Both the position numbers and the translations under genes were made by a program. From NCBI GenBank assembly GCA_900549195.1, contig URNK01000105.1, forward strand, positions 1-6,062: DNA of 6,062 nt, written 5' to 3'. The stretch is from an uncultured Collinsella sp. (GTDB lineage Bacteria; Actinomycetota; Coriobacteriia; Coriobacteriales; Coriobacteriaceae). Under the pieces are notes generated by a model. The model worked only from the letters and a program-made list of their open reading frames with translations. It made no database searches and was not told the DNA's origin. Below are positions 1 through 5,748 of this stretch, piece by piece; position 1 is the first letter of the stretch; each line of letters starts with the position of its first letter.

Positions 1-45
1 GATGAGCGCTAGTCTCGTGGGCTCGGAGATGTGTATAAGAGACAG
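1..45 (+). other. Nextera (Tn5) sequencing adapter, not genomic
   Basis: This is library adapter. It reads as the last three bases of the P7 oligo (GAT), an 8-base index GAGCGCTA at 4-11, the Nextera read-2 stem GTCTCGTGGGCTCGG at 12-26, and the 19-bp Tn5 mosaic end AGATGTGTATAAGAGACAG at 27-45. Bases 3-45 are the exact reverse complement of 6020-6062. Genomic sequence starts at 46. Any open reading frame that starts inside this stretch, for example with the peptide MYKRQ encoded from 31, has an artificial N terminus. Confidence 0.98.
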
Positions 46-318
46 GTGCTCCGCTCGCTCAAGAACATCATCGAGAGCGGTGTGAAGGCCGGCATCATGG
101 TCGGTATGTGCGGCGAGGCCGCTGCCGATCCGCTGCTCGAGCCGCTGCTGATCAGCTGGGGCCTGGAGGAGTTCTCGATGAGCGCTCCGTCCATCCTGCG
201 CGCCCGCAAGACCATCAGCCAGTGGACCAAGGCCGAGTGCGACGAGCTCGCCGAGAAGGCGCTCGCCTGCAACACCGCCGCCGAGGTCAAGGCACTGCTC
301 GAGTCCGCAGCTCGCTAA
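46..318 (+). CDS. ptsI: PTS Enzyme I (phosphoenolpyruvate-protein phosphotransferase), C-terminal fragment
   Basis: These are the last 90 residues of PTS Enzyme I, the cytoplasmic enzyme that takes phosphate from phosphoenolpyruvate and passes it to HPr, starting the phosphorelay for PTS sugar uptake. The fragment lies in the C-terminal PEP-binding TIM-barrel domain (PEP-utilizers_C). It contains the segment VGMCGE, whose cysteine (fragment residue 22) corresponds to the catalytic Cys502 of the E. coli enzyme, then the hallmark GLEEFSMSAPSI at residues 39-50 and a normal helical C terminus ending in TAA. The N-terminal HPr-binding and phospho-histidine domains are missing only because the sequence is cut at the adapter junction at 45/46, so this is not evidence of a pseudogene. 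A methionine codon at 31 is adapter. A 74-nt gap separates it from the first sugar kinase, which has no obvious promoter of its own, so co-transcription is likely. ptsH would be expected upstream but is not in the window. Confidence 0.95.
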   Translation: MLRSLKNIIESGVKAGIMVGMCGEAAADPLLEPLLISWGLEEFSMSAPSILRARKTISQWTKAECDELAEKALACNTAAEVKALLESAAR

Positions 319-335
319 TTTGGTATCAGAGGTAA

Positions 336-365
336 CCGCGTGGTTGGAATGGGCCGGCCACGCGG
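336..365 (+). other. Perfect 8-bp stem hairpin between ptsI and the first kinase gene
   Basis: CCGCGTGG at 336-343 pairs perfectly with CCACGCGG at 358-365 around a 14-nt loop. The palindrome GGCCGGCC (352-359) overlaps the loop and the 3' arm and offers an alternative fold. No T-run follows (the next bases are CCCTCACATA), so it is not a standard intrinsic terminator. It could be an RNA processing or stabilising hairpin that sets different expression of ptsI and the kinase, or a weak or factor-assisted terminator. The hairpin is seen directly; its role is inference. Confidence 0.55.
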
Positions 366-378
366 CCCTCACATATAC

Positions 379-384
379 AGGGGG
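379..384 (+). promoter_or_regulatory. Ribosome binding site of the first sugar kinase
   Basis: AGGGGG lies eight bases before the ATG at 393 and fixes that start. The A/T-rich TATACA at 374-379 resembles a -10 box but overlaps this site and has no -35 partner, so I do not call a promoter here. Confidence 0.7.
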
Positions 385-392
385 TACTGTAA

Positions 393-1325
393 ATGTTCTA
401 CACGCTAACCGCTAACCCGGCTGTCGACATGACGGTTTCGAGCTCTCCGCTCGAGCCCGACGAGAACGTCCGCACCGGCTCGGCCAGCTACACGGCTAAC
501 GGCAAGGGCCTCGACGTGTCCTTCGCCTTTAAGAAGATGGGCGTCGACACCGTCGCGCTCGGCTTCTTCGCTGGCTTCACGGGCAAGTTCATCGTCGAGG
601 AGGTCATGAACCTGGGTTGCCTCTGCCGCCCGGTCTGGACCGACGGTATCACGCGCATTAACACCTACGTCAACGATGGCCAGCACGAGTACGGCATCCT
701 GAACCCGGGTGCTCCGATCACGCCGCAGCACCAGGAGGAGCTCTACAACATCCTGGACACCGCGGGCGATCTCGAGTGCCTGATCGTTTCCGGCTCCGTG
801 CCTCCCAAAGCTACGCCTGACTTCCTGGCTCAGGTCATGGAGCACGCTCAGGCCCGTGGCGCCGACGTCGTCCTGGACCTGTCCTCCGATAAGCTCAAGG
901 AGCTCGCTCACAAGAAGCCGCTGCTCATCAAGCCGAACCATCACGAGATGAAGGCCATCTTCGGCGTGCCGGTTGACACCGACGACGAGGTCCGCGTTGC
1001 CATGAAGATGGCTCACGACGCCGGCGTTCAGAACGTGCTGCTCACCCGTGGTAGCCGCGGCGACGCTTACTTCTCCAACGGCGAGGACATCTGGTACGCC
1101 AAGCGTGAGTTCAACATCAAGCTGGTCTCTTCCGTCTGCGCCGGCGACTGCACCCTCGCTGCGTTCCTGCACAAGTGGTACAGGGATCGCGACAACGTCG
1201 AGGAGGCCATGAAGCTCGCTATGGCCACCGGCGCCAACGTTGCCGAGTCCGTCGGCATCGGCGACTTCGGTCACGTCGACGAGTACAGCAAGCGCGTTGC
1301 TGTCCGCAAGCTCGATCGTCAGTAA
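393..1325 (+). CDS. PfkB-family sugar(-phosphate) kinase, 1-phosphofructokinase/tagatose-6-phosphate kinase type (paralog 1)
   Basis: This 310-residue cytoplasmic protein has the usual length and layout of the 1-phosphofructokinase/LacC branch of the ribokinase (PfkB) family, which phosphorylates sugar phosphates with ATP. The N terminus YTLTANPAVD (Asp12) is the substrate-side start; NGKGLDVS (36-43) is signature 1; TDGITRIN (83-90) carries the conserved Arg88; SGSVPP (133-138) and LIKPN (178-182) follow; SSVCAGDC (246-253) is the anion-hole/catalytic signature with Asp252 as the expected base. Two positions are odd. The Asn of GKGxNV is Asp41 here, and the usual GAGDS is CAGDC. The neighbour at 1514-2446 keeps the Asn and the Ser, so the substitutions are specific to this copy, apart from the shared first Cys. 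Location behind ptsI fits a role in PTS sugar breakdown. Fructose-1-phosphate, tagatose-6-phosphate or another sugar are all possible; the exact substrate cannot be read from the sequence. The family is certain, the substrate is not. Confidence 0.9.
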   Translation: MFYTLTANPAVDMTVSSSPLEPDENVRTGSASYTANGKGLDVSFAFKKMGVDTVALGFFAGFTGKFIVEEVMNLGCLCRPVWTDGITRINTYVNDGQHEYGILNPGAPITPQHQEELYNILDTAGDLECLIVSGSVPPKATPDFLAQVMEHAQARGADVVLDLSSDKLKELAHKKPLLIKPNHHEMKAIFGVPVDTDDEVRVAMKMAHDAGVQNVLLTRGSRGDAYFSNGEDIWYAKREFNIKLVSSVCAGDCTLAAFLHKWYRDRDNVEEAMKLAMATGANVAESVGIGDFGHVDEYSKRVAVRKLDRQ

Positions 1326-1353
1326 TCGAAACGCGACATATTCGTGCGCATGC

Positions 1354-1384
1354 GGCGCCCCGGTTTCGGCTGGGGCGCCTTTTT
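1354..1384 (+). terminator. Intrinsic terminator after the first kinase
   Basis: GGCGCCCC at 1354-1361 pairs perfectly with GGGGCGCC at 1372-1379. The stem extends by one G-T and one G-C pair to leave a TTTCGG loop, and five T follow at 1380-1384. It lies 28 bases after the stop codon. It ends the ptsI/kinase transcript and makes the second kinase a separate transcription unit. Confidence 0.9.
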
Positions 1385-1473
1385 GTTCCGCCACAGGGGA
1401 GAGGTGTCCCGCCGTACTTCATCGCTTCCACACCGTTCACCGAGTTGTCCTAGCCTTTTACCGATGCGTGGAA

Positions 1474-1479
1474 TATACT
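1474..1479 (+). promoter_or_regulatory. Possible -10 element of the second kinase gene
   Basis: TATACT is a good -10 hexamer 35 bases before the ATG, in the only A/T-rich part of the 1385-1513 gap, and downstream of a strong terminator, where a promoter is required. The nearest -35-like hexamer, TTGTCC at 1445-1450, is 23 bp away, too far for a standard sigma-70 site. An activator-dependent or poor -35 promoter is therefore possible. Confidence 0.4.
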
Positions 1480-1502
1480 TTCATTAACACGCTGCTTCGT
1501 GA

Positions 1503-1507
1503 AAGGA
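1503..1507 (+). promoter_or_regulatory. Ribosome binding site of the second sugar kinase
   Basis: AAGGA lies six bases before the ATG at 1514. An in-frame GTG at 1499 would add five residues, but it lies in front of this site. The ATG start also gives a protein beginning MIYTLTANPA, matching the paralog's MFYTLTANPA, so 1514 is chosen. Confidence 0.75.
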
Positions 1508-1513
1508 ACATTC

Positions 1514-2446
1514 ATGATTTACACGCTCACTGCAAATCCCGCCATTGACTACAACATCGCCTGCGACGGCCTTGCTGCCAACACCGTCACGCGTACTCGC
1601 AACGCCGTCTATACGCCCAACGGCAAGGGCCTTAACGTCTCGTTTACGCTTGACCACTACGGTGTCGACACCACGATCCTTGGCTTCTTCGCTGGCTTCT
1701 CGGGCGAGTTCATCGTCAAGGGCGCCGAGGCCCTGGGCGTGCCCGTCAAGCCCGTGTGGACCGACGGCATCACGCGCGTCAACGTGTTCCTCAACGCCGG
1801 CCCCGACACCGAGTACAACATGGTCAACGCCGGTGCCGCCATCAACGAGGCCAACGAGCAGGAGATGTTTGAGCTCATCGATTCGCTCGATGACATGACC
1901 TGCTTGGTCATCAGTGGCTCGCTGCCTCCCAACACTTCCGAGGGCTTCCTGGCCGAGGTCCTGCGCCGCGTAAAGGCCAAGGGGGCCGAGTTCGTCCTCG
2001 ATATCTCGAGCCATCAGCTGGCAGACCTCATTGCCATGGAGCCGCTGCTGATCAAGCCCAATGACGATGAGCTGCTCGATATCTTTGGCATTAAGGTGAG
2101 CGGTGGCGACGATGAGTCCGTCAAGGGCGCGATGGCCGAGCTGCACGCCAAGGGCGCCAAGAATGTGCTGCTGACTCTTGGCGGCGCCGGTGCGTACTTC
2201 TCCAACGGCGAGCACATCTGGTTTGCCAACCGCACCTTCGACGTCAAGCTGCTGTCGACGGTGTGCGCCGGCGATTCCTCGCTCGCTGCCTTCCTGTCCG
2301 TGTGGCACGACGCCCCCGAGCGCGTCGAGGACGCCCTGCGCCTTTCGATGGCTACCGGCGCCAACGTGGTCGAGTGCCCCGGTCTGGGCGATTTTGCCAA
2401 GGTGGACGAATATAAGAAGCACATCGAGGTTCGCCAGGTCTGCTAG
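1514..2446 (+). CDS. PfkB-family sugar(-phosphate) kinase, 1-phosphofructokinase/tagatose-6-phosphate kinase type (paralog 2)
   Basis: A second 310-residue kinase, the same length as its upstream neighbour and clearly paralogous along its whole length: shared YTLTANPA, GVDT, LGFFAGF, VWTDGITR, LLIKPN, AYFSNGE, IW and ATGANV blocks. It has Asp12 at the substrate end, NGKGLNVS (36-43) with the family Asn41 intact, Arg88 in TDGITRVN, SGSLPP (134-139), KPN (181-183), the nucleotide-side GGAGAYF (223-229) and STVCAGDS (248-255) with Asp254 as the expected catalytic base. As in the first copy, the first Gly of the usual GAGD anion hole is Cys251. It probably phosphorylates a ketohexose phosphate such as fructose-1-phosphate or tagatose-6-phosphate with ATP in the cytoplasm. 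It is its own transcription unit, bounded by terminators at 1354-1384 and 2469-2505. No sugar transporter, aldolase or regulator is adjacent, so the substrate stays open. Of the two copies it looks the more canonical. Confidence 0.9.
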   Translation: MIYTLTANPAIDYNIACDGLAANTVTRTRNAVYTPNGKGLNVSFTLDHYGVDTTILGFFAGFSGEFIVKGAEALGVPVKPVWTDGITRVNVFLNAGPDTEYNMVNAGAAINEANEQEMFELIDSLDDMTCLVISGSLPPNTSEGFLAEVLRRVKAKGAEFVLDISSHQLADLIAMEPLLIKPNDDELLDIFGIKVSGGDDESVKGAMAELHAKGAKNVLLTLGGAGAYFSNGEHIWFANRTFDVKLLSTVCAGDSSLAAFLSVWHDAPERVEDALRLSMATGANVVECPGLGDFAKVDEYKKHIEVRQVC

Positions 2447-2468
2447 CCGCATCGATACATCGTTGCCG

Positions 2469-2505
2469 AACACCCGCTTTGGATTACCGAGGCGGGTGTT
2501 TTTTT
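2469..2505 (+). terminator. Intrinsic terminator after the second kinase
   Basis: AACACCCGC at 2469-2477 pairs with GCGGGTGTT at 2492-2500. Further weaker pairs (2478-2482 with 2487-2491) close an ATTA tetraloop. A run of seven T spans 2499-2505. It begins 22 bases after the stop codon. Confidence 0.92.
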
Positions 2506-2586
2506 GCGCGCTGAACGTATGTGGCGTCTGCTGTCTCGTTTTATCGAATCGACGAAGCAATTGCGTGTGCGCGCTTTCTCGTTTCT

Positions 2587-2595
2587 TGCTAGACT
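2587..2595 (+). promoter_or_regulatory. Possible extended -10 promoter for cca
   Basis: TGCTAGACT carries the extended -10 TGn motif followed by TAGACT, which would give a leader of about 40 bases before the ATG at 2643. The TTGCGT at 2561-2566 is 23 bp upstream and too far to be a standard -35, but extended -10 promoters can work without one. It lies after the preceding terminator, where a promoter is needed. Confidence 0.4.
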
Positions 2596-2628
2596 TCTTG
2601 AGAACCATCGATTAACGCTCACAAGTGC

Positions 2629-2634
2629 AGGAGG
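2629..2634 (+). promoter_or_regulatory. Ribosome binding site of cca
   Basis: AGGAGG is a perfect Shine-Dalgarno sequence eight bases before the ATG at 2643. It rules out the in-frame GTG at 2625, which lies in front of it. Confidence 0.85.
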
Positions 2635-2642
2635 CCATAGAC

Positions 2643-4037
2643 ATGTGCAATGTTTCGCTCAACGGTACGCAACCGTCCGATGCCTCCCTGCGCGTCCTGC
2701 TCGCGCTTGAGGCGGCTGGTCTTGAGGCTTGGTACGTAGGCGGTTGGGTGCGCGACGCCCTGATGGGGCGCCCCAACCACGATGTTGATATGTGCTGTAG
2801 CGGCCTGTGGCAGGAGTCCAAAGCGGCGCTCGAGGCCGCTGATATCGCGGTCGTGGAGTCGGGCATTAAATTTGGCGGAATCACGGCTATTTCCGATGGC
2901 GAGCGTATCGAGGTCACCACGTACCGCCTGGATGGCTTTTACACCGATGGGCGCCATCCTCAGAGTGTCGAGCGTGCCGCCTCGCTCGAGGACGATCTGG
3001 CCCGCCGCGACTTTACCGTCAACGCCATGGCCTGGCATCCCGAGCGCGGGCTTGTCGACCGCTACGACGGCCAGGGTGACTTGGAGCGCAAGCTGATTCG
3101 CGCTGTCGGTGATCCCAAGCGTCGCTTTAACGAGGACGCCCTGCGCATGCTGCGTGCGGTGCGCTTTGCCTGCCGTCTGGACTTTATGATTGAGCCCGAG
3201 ACTAAGCGTGCGCTTGCCGAGTGCGCGCCGCTGCTCGATGCCGTGGCGCGCGAGCGTGTGGGTATTGAGCTCGAGGGCATTCTTTCGACCGGTCATGGGG
3301 GAGACGCGATGCTTCGCTATCCCGAGCTCATCTGTGCCGCTGTGCCCGAGTTGGCAGCGGGTCGCGGGTTTGATCAGCGAAGTGTCTACCATGCGTTTAA
3401 CGTCTACGAGCATATCGCCCGTGTGCTGACGGTGGCAGGGGAGCTGGCGCTGTGCGACGGCGTCGCGCCATCGTCGAGCCTTATGTGGGCGGCGTTTTTG
3501 CACGATGTCTCCAAGCCCGAGTGCTTTACGGTCGATCACGCCGGCAGCGGACACTTCTACGGTCATCCCGAGCTCGGCGCCAAGAAAGCGCGCATCATTA
3601 TGGATCGCCTGGCTCTCTCGCACGACCTGGTGCGCGACGTGTGCCTGCTCATCAAATATCACGATAAGCCGCTGCGCCCCGAGCGCTCCTGCCTGCTCAA
3701 TATGATGCGCGCGCTTTCGGGTGAGGGCGTCGACACGCCGCGTCTGATGGACGAGCTCATGGACCTCAAGCGTGCCGACACACTTGGCAAGGCCCCGTCG
3801 TGCTTCTATTACGTCGAGACGATTGAGGAGATGCGCGCGATGGCGCACGTGCTGCTGAGGGCGGGGGAGCCCTATACGCTCAAGATGCTCGCCATCAACG
3901 GCGGCGACCTGATTCGTGCTGGAGTCAAGCCCGGGCCGGAACTGGGGCAGCTTCTCAACTCCGCCCTCGACGCCGTGATCGAAGACAACATTTCCAACGA
4001 GCGCGAAGCTCTTTTGGTCCATCTCAACTTGAATTAG
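2643..4037 (+). CDS. cca: CCA tRNA nucleotidyltransferase (class II, with HD domain)
   Basis: This 464-residue enzyme adds or repairs the 3' CCA end of tRNAs from CTP and ATP without a template. The nucleotidyltransferase head has YVGGWVRDALMGRPNHDVDM at 31-50, in which Asp47 and Asp49 are the metal-binding carboxylates. Motif RRDFTVNAMAW is at 121-131. The nucleobase-selecting region is RFNEDALRMLRAVRFACRLD at 161-180, with the EDxxR of class II enzymes. An HD-type domain follows: YHAFNVYEHI (249-258), FLHDVSKPE (285-293; His287-Asp288), GHPELGAKKA (307-316) and KYHDKPL (338-344). The C-terminal segment INGGDLIRAGVKPGPELGQLL (418-438) is typical of the family. Length is usual for the HD-containing type, and no key residue is missing. 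It has its own ribosome binding site and sits just before tRNA-Glu, which fits a tRNA-maturation job, though that tRNA already encodes its CCA. An A-adding-only or CC-adding-only enzyme is possible but less likely. Confidence 0.94.
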   Translation: MCNVSLNGTQPSDASLRVLLALEAAGLEAWYVGGWVRDALMGRPNHDVDMCCSGLWQESKAALEAADIAVVESGIKFGGITAISDGERIEVTTYRLDGFYTDGRHPQSVERAASLEDDLARRDFTVNAMAWHPERGLVDRYDGQGDLERKLIRAVGDPKRRFNEDALRMLRAVRFACRLDFMIEPETKRALAECAPLLDAVARERVGIELEGILSTGHGGDAMLRYPELICAAVPELAAGRGFDQRSVYHAFNVYEHIARVLTVAGELALCDGVAPSSSLMWAAFLHDVSKPECFTVDHAGSGHFYGHPELGAKKARIIMDRLALSHDLVRDVCLLIKYHDKPLRPERSCLLNMMRALSGEGVDTPRLMDELMDLKRADTLGKAPSCFYYVETIEEMRAMAHVLLRAGEPYTLKMLAINGGDLIRAGVKPGPELGQLLNSALDAVIEDNISNEREALLVHLNLN

Positions 4038-4067
4038 CTACCCAGTTTACCTGCGTGTTCCATAACC

Positions 4068-4086
4068 TGCCGACAATTTTTCGGCA
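4068..4086 (+). terminator. Weak terminator-like hairpin after cca
   Basis: TGCCGA at 4068-4073 pairs with TCGGCA at 4081-4086 around a 7-nt loop, 31 bases after the cca stop. The following AATTTGGAATTTC is A/T-rich but has no continuous T-run, so termination may be incomplete. Confidence 0.4.
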
Positions 4087-4101
4087 ATTTGGAATTTCTT
4101 C

Positions 4102-4130
4102 TTGCGCTGACGTTTTTTGTCCCGTAATAT
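4102..4130 (+). promoter_or_regulatory. Sigma-70-type promoter of tRNA-Glu
   Basis: TTGCGC at 4102-4107 (-35) and TAATAT at 4125-4130 (-10) are separated by exactly 17 bp. The predicted start at about 4137 gives a 5' leader of about 28 bases before the tRNA. This is the best-formed promoter in the window. Confidence 0.72.
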
Positions 4131-4164
4131 ATTTCCTCGCAGCACGGCAGTGCAGATGTTATGT

Positions 4165-4241
4165 GGCCCGTTCGTCTAGCGGTTTAGGACGCCGCCCTCT
4201 CAAGGCGGAGATCACCAGTTCGAATCTGGTACGGGCTACCA
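4165..4241 (+). tRNA. tRNA-Glu (anticodon CTC), CCA encoded
   Basis: A complete 77-nt cloverleaf can be drawn. The acceptor stem is GGCCCGT with ACGGGCT (G1-T72 wobble, then six Watson-Crick pairs). The D arm is GTCT, loop AGCGGTTTA, GGAC. The anticodon stem is CCGCC/GGCGG with loop CTCTCAA, giving anticodon CTC at loop positions 3-5, which reads GAG (Glu). The variable loop is AGATC, and the T arm is ACCAG TTCGAAT CTGGT. Discriminator A is at 4238 and the genomic CCA at 4239-4241. The D-arm pattern U11-A24/U13-G22 with A46 matches known bacterial tRNA-Glu. The five-base variable loop is one base longer than in the familiar tRNA-Glu sequences I remember. Confidence 0.95.
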
Positions 4242-4251
4242 CGCATCTGAT

Positions 4252-4283
4252 ACCCGGCCTTCCCATGGAAGGTCGGGTTTTTT
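4252..4283 (+). terminator. Intrinsic terminator after tRNA-Glu
   Basis: ACCCGGCCTTCC at 4252-4263 pairs with GGAAGGTCGGGT at 4267-4278 (12 pairs including one G-T) around a CAT loop. It is followed by six T at 4278-4283 and then ATTTT. It starts 11 bases after the tRNA CCA and ends a single-tRNA transcription unit. Confidence 0.93.
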
Positions 4284-4352
4284 ATTTTCAAACAACCGTC
4301 TGCAATTCCCGTTTGAACCAGAGCTTTGCGTTCTGCCTATGGCCCTTACGGG

Positions 4353-4358
4353 TACAAT
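4353..4358 (+). promoter_or_regulatory. Possible -10 element of the membrane-protein gene
   Basis: TACAAT is a near-consensus -10 hexamer 34 bases before the ATG at 4392, after the tRNA terminator. No good -35 is at the right distance: TTGCGT (4326-4331) is 21 bp away and TTCTGC (4331-4336), at 16 bp, matches poorly. Confidence 0.4.
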
Positions 4359-4380
4359 ATCCAAGATATTTTGACTGTTA

Positions 4381-4387
4381 GAAGGAG
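4381..4387 (+). promoter_or_regulatory. Ribosome binding site of the membrane-protein gene
   Basis: GAAGGAG ends four bases before the ATG at 4392. It supports that start over an in-frame upstream ATG at 4326, which would add 22 residues, lacks a comparable site and would lie upstream of the -10-like TACAAT. Confidence 0.75.
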
Positions 4388-4391
4388 TCTC

Positions 4392-5699
4392 ATGACGGAG
4401 TCCTCTCAGCATACGTCTAAGCCCCAGGTCGAGGTTGAGGCCTCGGGCGGAGATGACAATAAGAGCGCACGCCGCGGCGCCATCTTTATCGGCGTCGTGC
4501 TGGTGGGTTATATCGTCTATCTGGTGGTAACCGGGCAGATGGGGCAGTTCTGGGCCGCAATGTCGAGCGTCCAGGCGCCATGGCTCGTTGTCGCGTGTCT
4601 TTGCATGTTCATGTATCTGTTCTTTGGCATTGTGGCCTATGCGATCGCCGTCTGGCTCGACCCATATTCACCCGTCGGCATCCGCGACCTGATTTCGGTC
4701 GAGGCGAGCGGCATCTTCTTTGGCAACCTCACACCTATGATGATGGGCTCGACTCCCGCCCAGATCTACCGCCTGACCAAGGCGGGCCAAAATGTCGGCG
4801 AGGCTGGCGCCACGCAGTTCACGCGCTTTATCGTGTATCAGTTTGGCCTCGTTGCCTGGGGCGCTATCCTACTGCTTGCTCGCATGCCGTTTTTTGCCGA
4901 GCGCTATGGCGACATGACGCTGCTGTGTGTCTTTAGCTTTGGTGGGCACTGCTGCATCTTGCTGGGCATCTTCGCCGTCGCGCTCATGCCTAAGACCGTC
5001 ACGCGCGTCGCCCATTGCATCATCAATTGGCTCGAGCGCATTGGTGTCTCGGCCACTAAGATCGAGGGTTGGCGCACGTTTGTCGATGGCGAGATCTACT
5101 CCTTCTCTGAGAAGTTCAAGCTTTCGGCTGGCCACTTTTCGTCCATGCTGCTCACGGTGGTCATCACCATGCTGCAGCTCGCGTTTTTCTACCTCGTGCC
5201 GTATTTCCTGATGCTTGCCTTTGGCCACCATGAGGTCGACTTTTTCTCGGTCATGGCCGCGAGCGCCTTTGTCCAGCTGTTGAGCTCTGCGGTCCCCCTG
5301 CCCGGTGGAACTGGTGGCGCTGAGGGCGGCTTTGCATTGTTCTTGGGTCATTTCTTTGGGTCGGCTTCGACCGCTGGCTATCTGCTGTGGCGCCTCATTA
5401 CGTTTATTGCGCCGACCATTTTGGCTGCGCCCCTGCTGGGCCTTAAGAGCGCCCACAACGAGAGCATCCATGCGCGCTGGGATCGCGTGATGCGCAAGCT
5501 CGGCCGCACGCCTCAGACGCCCTCTGCGCCCACTAAGCCTCACCCCGCGAATGCTGTTACTGTTGATCCCAAGAAGCAGGCTCAGAAGGCTTCTGGGACC
5601 GCTAAGCCGGCTCATAAAGCCTATGTGCGCCAGACAGGCGATGGTATTCGCGTATCTCCGTCGGTACTCAATAAGAAGAAGCACCCTAAGTCGCAGTAG
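4392..5699 (+). CDS. LPG-synthase transmembrane region / flippase-like integral membrane protein
   Basis: A 435-residue polytopic inner-membrane protein of the LPG_synthase_TM (UPF0104, YbhN/AglD-like) family. After a polar, acidic N terminus (1-28), hydrophobic segments lie near 29-47, 62-88, 144-163, 175-199, 250-276, 284-302, 312-325 and 328-350. Two family motifs are clear: FFGNLTPMMMGSTPAQIYRL at 109-128 (the usual form has GG where this has GS) and PLPGGTGGAEGGF at 302-314. The family includes the flippase half of MprF and glycolipid-related proteins. This protein has no C-terminal aminoacyl-phosphatidylglycerol synthase domain, so it is not a full MprF and should not be called a lysyltransferase. 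Residues 353-435 form a soluble Lys/Arg/Pro-rich tail, probably cytoplasmic and disordered. Lipid or lipid-linked glycan translocation is a reasonable inference, but substrate and direction are unknown. It follows the tRNA-Glu terminator and has its own ribosome binding site. Confidence 0.85.
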   Translation: MTESSQHTSKPQVEVEASGGDDNKSARRGAIFIGVVLVGYIVYLVVTGQMGQFWAAMSSVQAPWLVVACLCMFMYLFFGIVAYAIAVWLDPYSPVGIRDLISVEASGIFFGNLTPMMMGSTPAQIYRLTKAGQNVGEAGATQFTRFIVYQFGLVAWGAILLLARMPFFAERYGDMTLLCVFSFGGHCCILLGIFAVALMPKTVTRVAHCIINWLERIGVSATKIEGWRTFVDGEIYSFSEKFKLSAGHFSSMLLTVVITMLQLAFFYLVPYFLMLAFGHHEVDFFSVMAASAFVQLLSSAVPLPGGTGGAEGGFALFLGHFFGSASTAGYLLWRLITFIAPTILAAPLLGLKSAHNESIHARWDRVMRKLGRTPQTPSAPTKPHPANAVTVDPKKQAQKASGTAKPAHKAYVRQTGDGIRVSPSVLNKKKHPKSQ

Positions 5700-5748
5700 G
5701 ACAGTCGTGCGTTCTTCATGATGCGGGGCATATTTGTGCTGTATGGGG

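Noticed and set aside
9..290. Reverse-strand open frame opposite ptsI ending in CLLYTSPSPRD.
   Set aside because: Its C terminus is adapter translation, and the body is the antisense of the well-supported ptsI frame.
405..1394. Long reverse-strand open frames opposite the genes, at 405-1394, 1484-2608, 2619-4022 and 4869-5684.
   Set aside because: They mirror the real genes, are low-complexity in composition (rich in Val, Leu, Asp, Arg), match no family I recognise and have no promoter or ribosome binding site. Such frames are expected opposite GC-rich genes.
1499..1513. GTG start five codons before the second kinase ATG.
   Set aside because: The Shine-Dalgarno sequence lies downstream of that GTG, and the paralog aligns from the ATG.
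2625..2642. GTG start six codons before the cca ATG.
   Set aside because: The perfect AGGAGG at 2629-2634 lies after the GTG and at the right distance for the ATG at 2643.
4165..4300. tRNA-Glu as an integration site for a mobile element.
   Set aside because: No integrase, no direct repeat of the tRNA 3' end in the window, and both flanks look like ordinary chromosomal genes.
4055..4381. Forward open frame of 108 codons running through the tRNA-Glu and its terminator.
   Set aside because: It overlaps the tRNA, promoter and terminator, has no ribosome binding site and resembles no protein family.
4392..5699. Full MprF (lysylphosphatidylglycerol synthetase).
   Set aside because: The aminoacyl-transferase domain is absent; only the membrane flippase-like region and a short basic tail are present.
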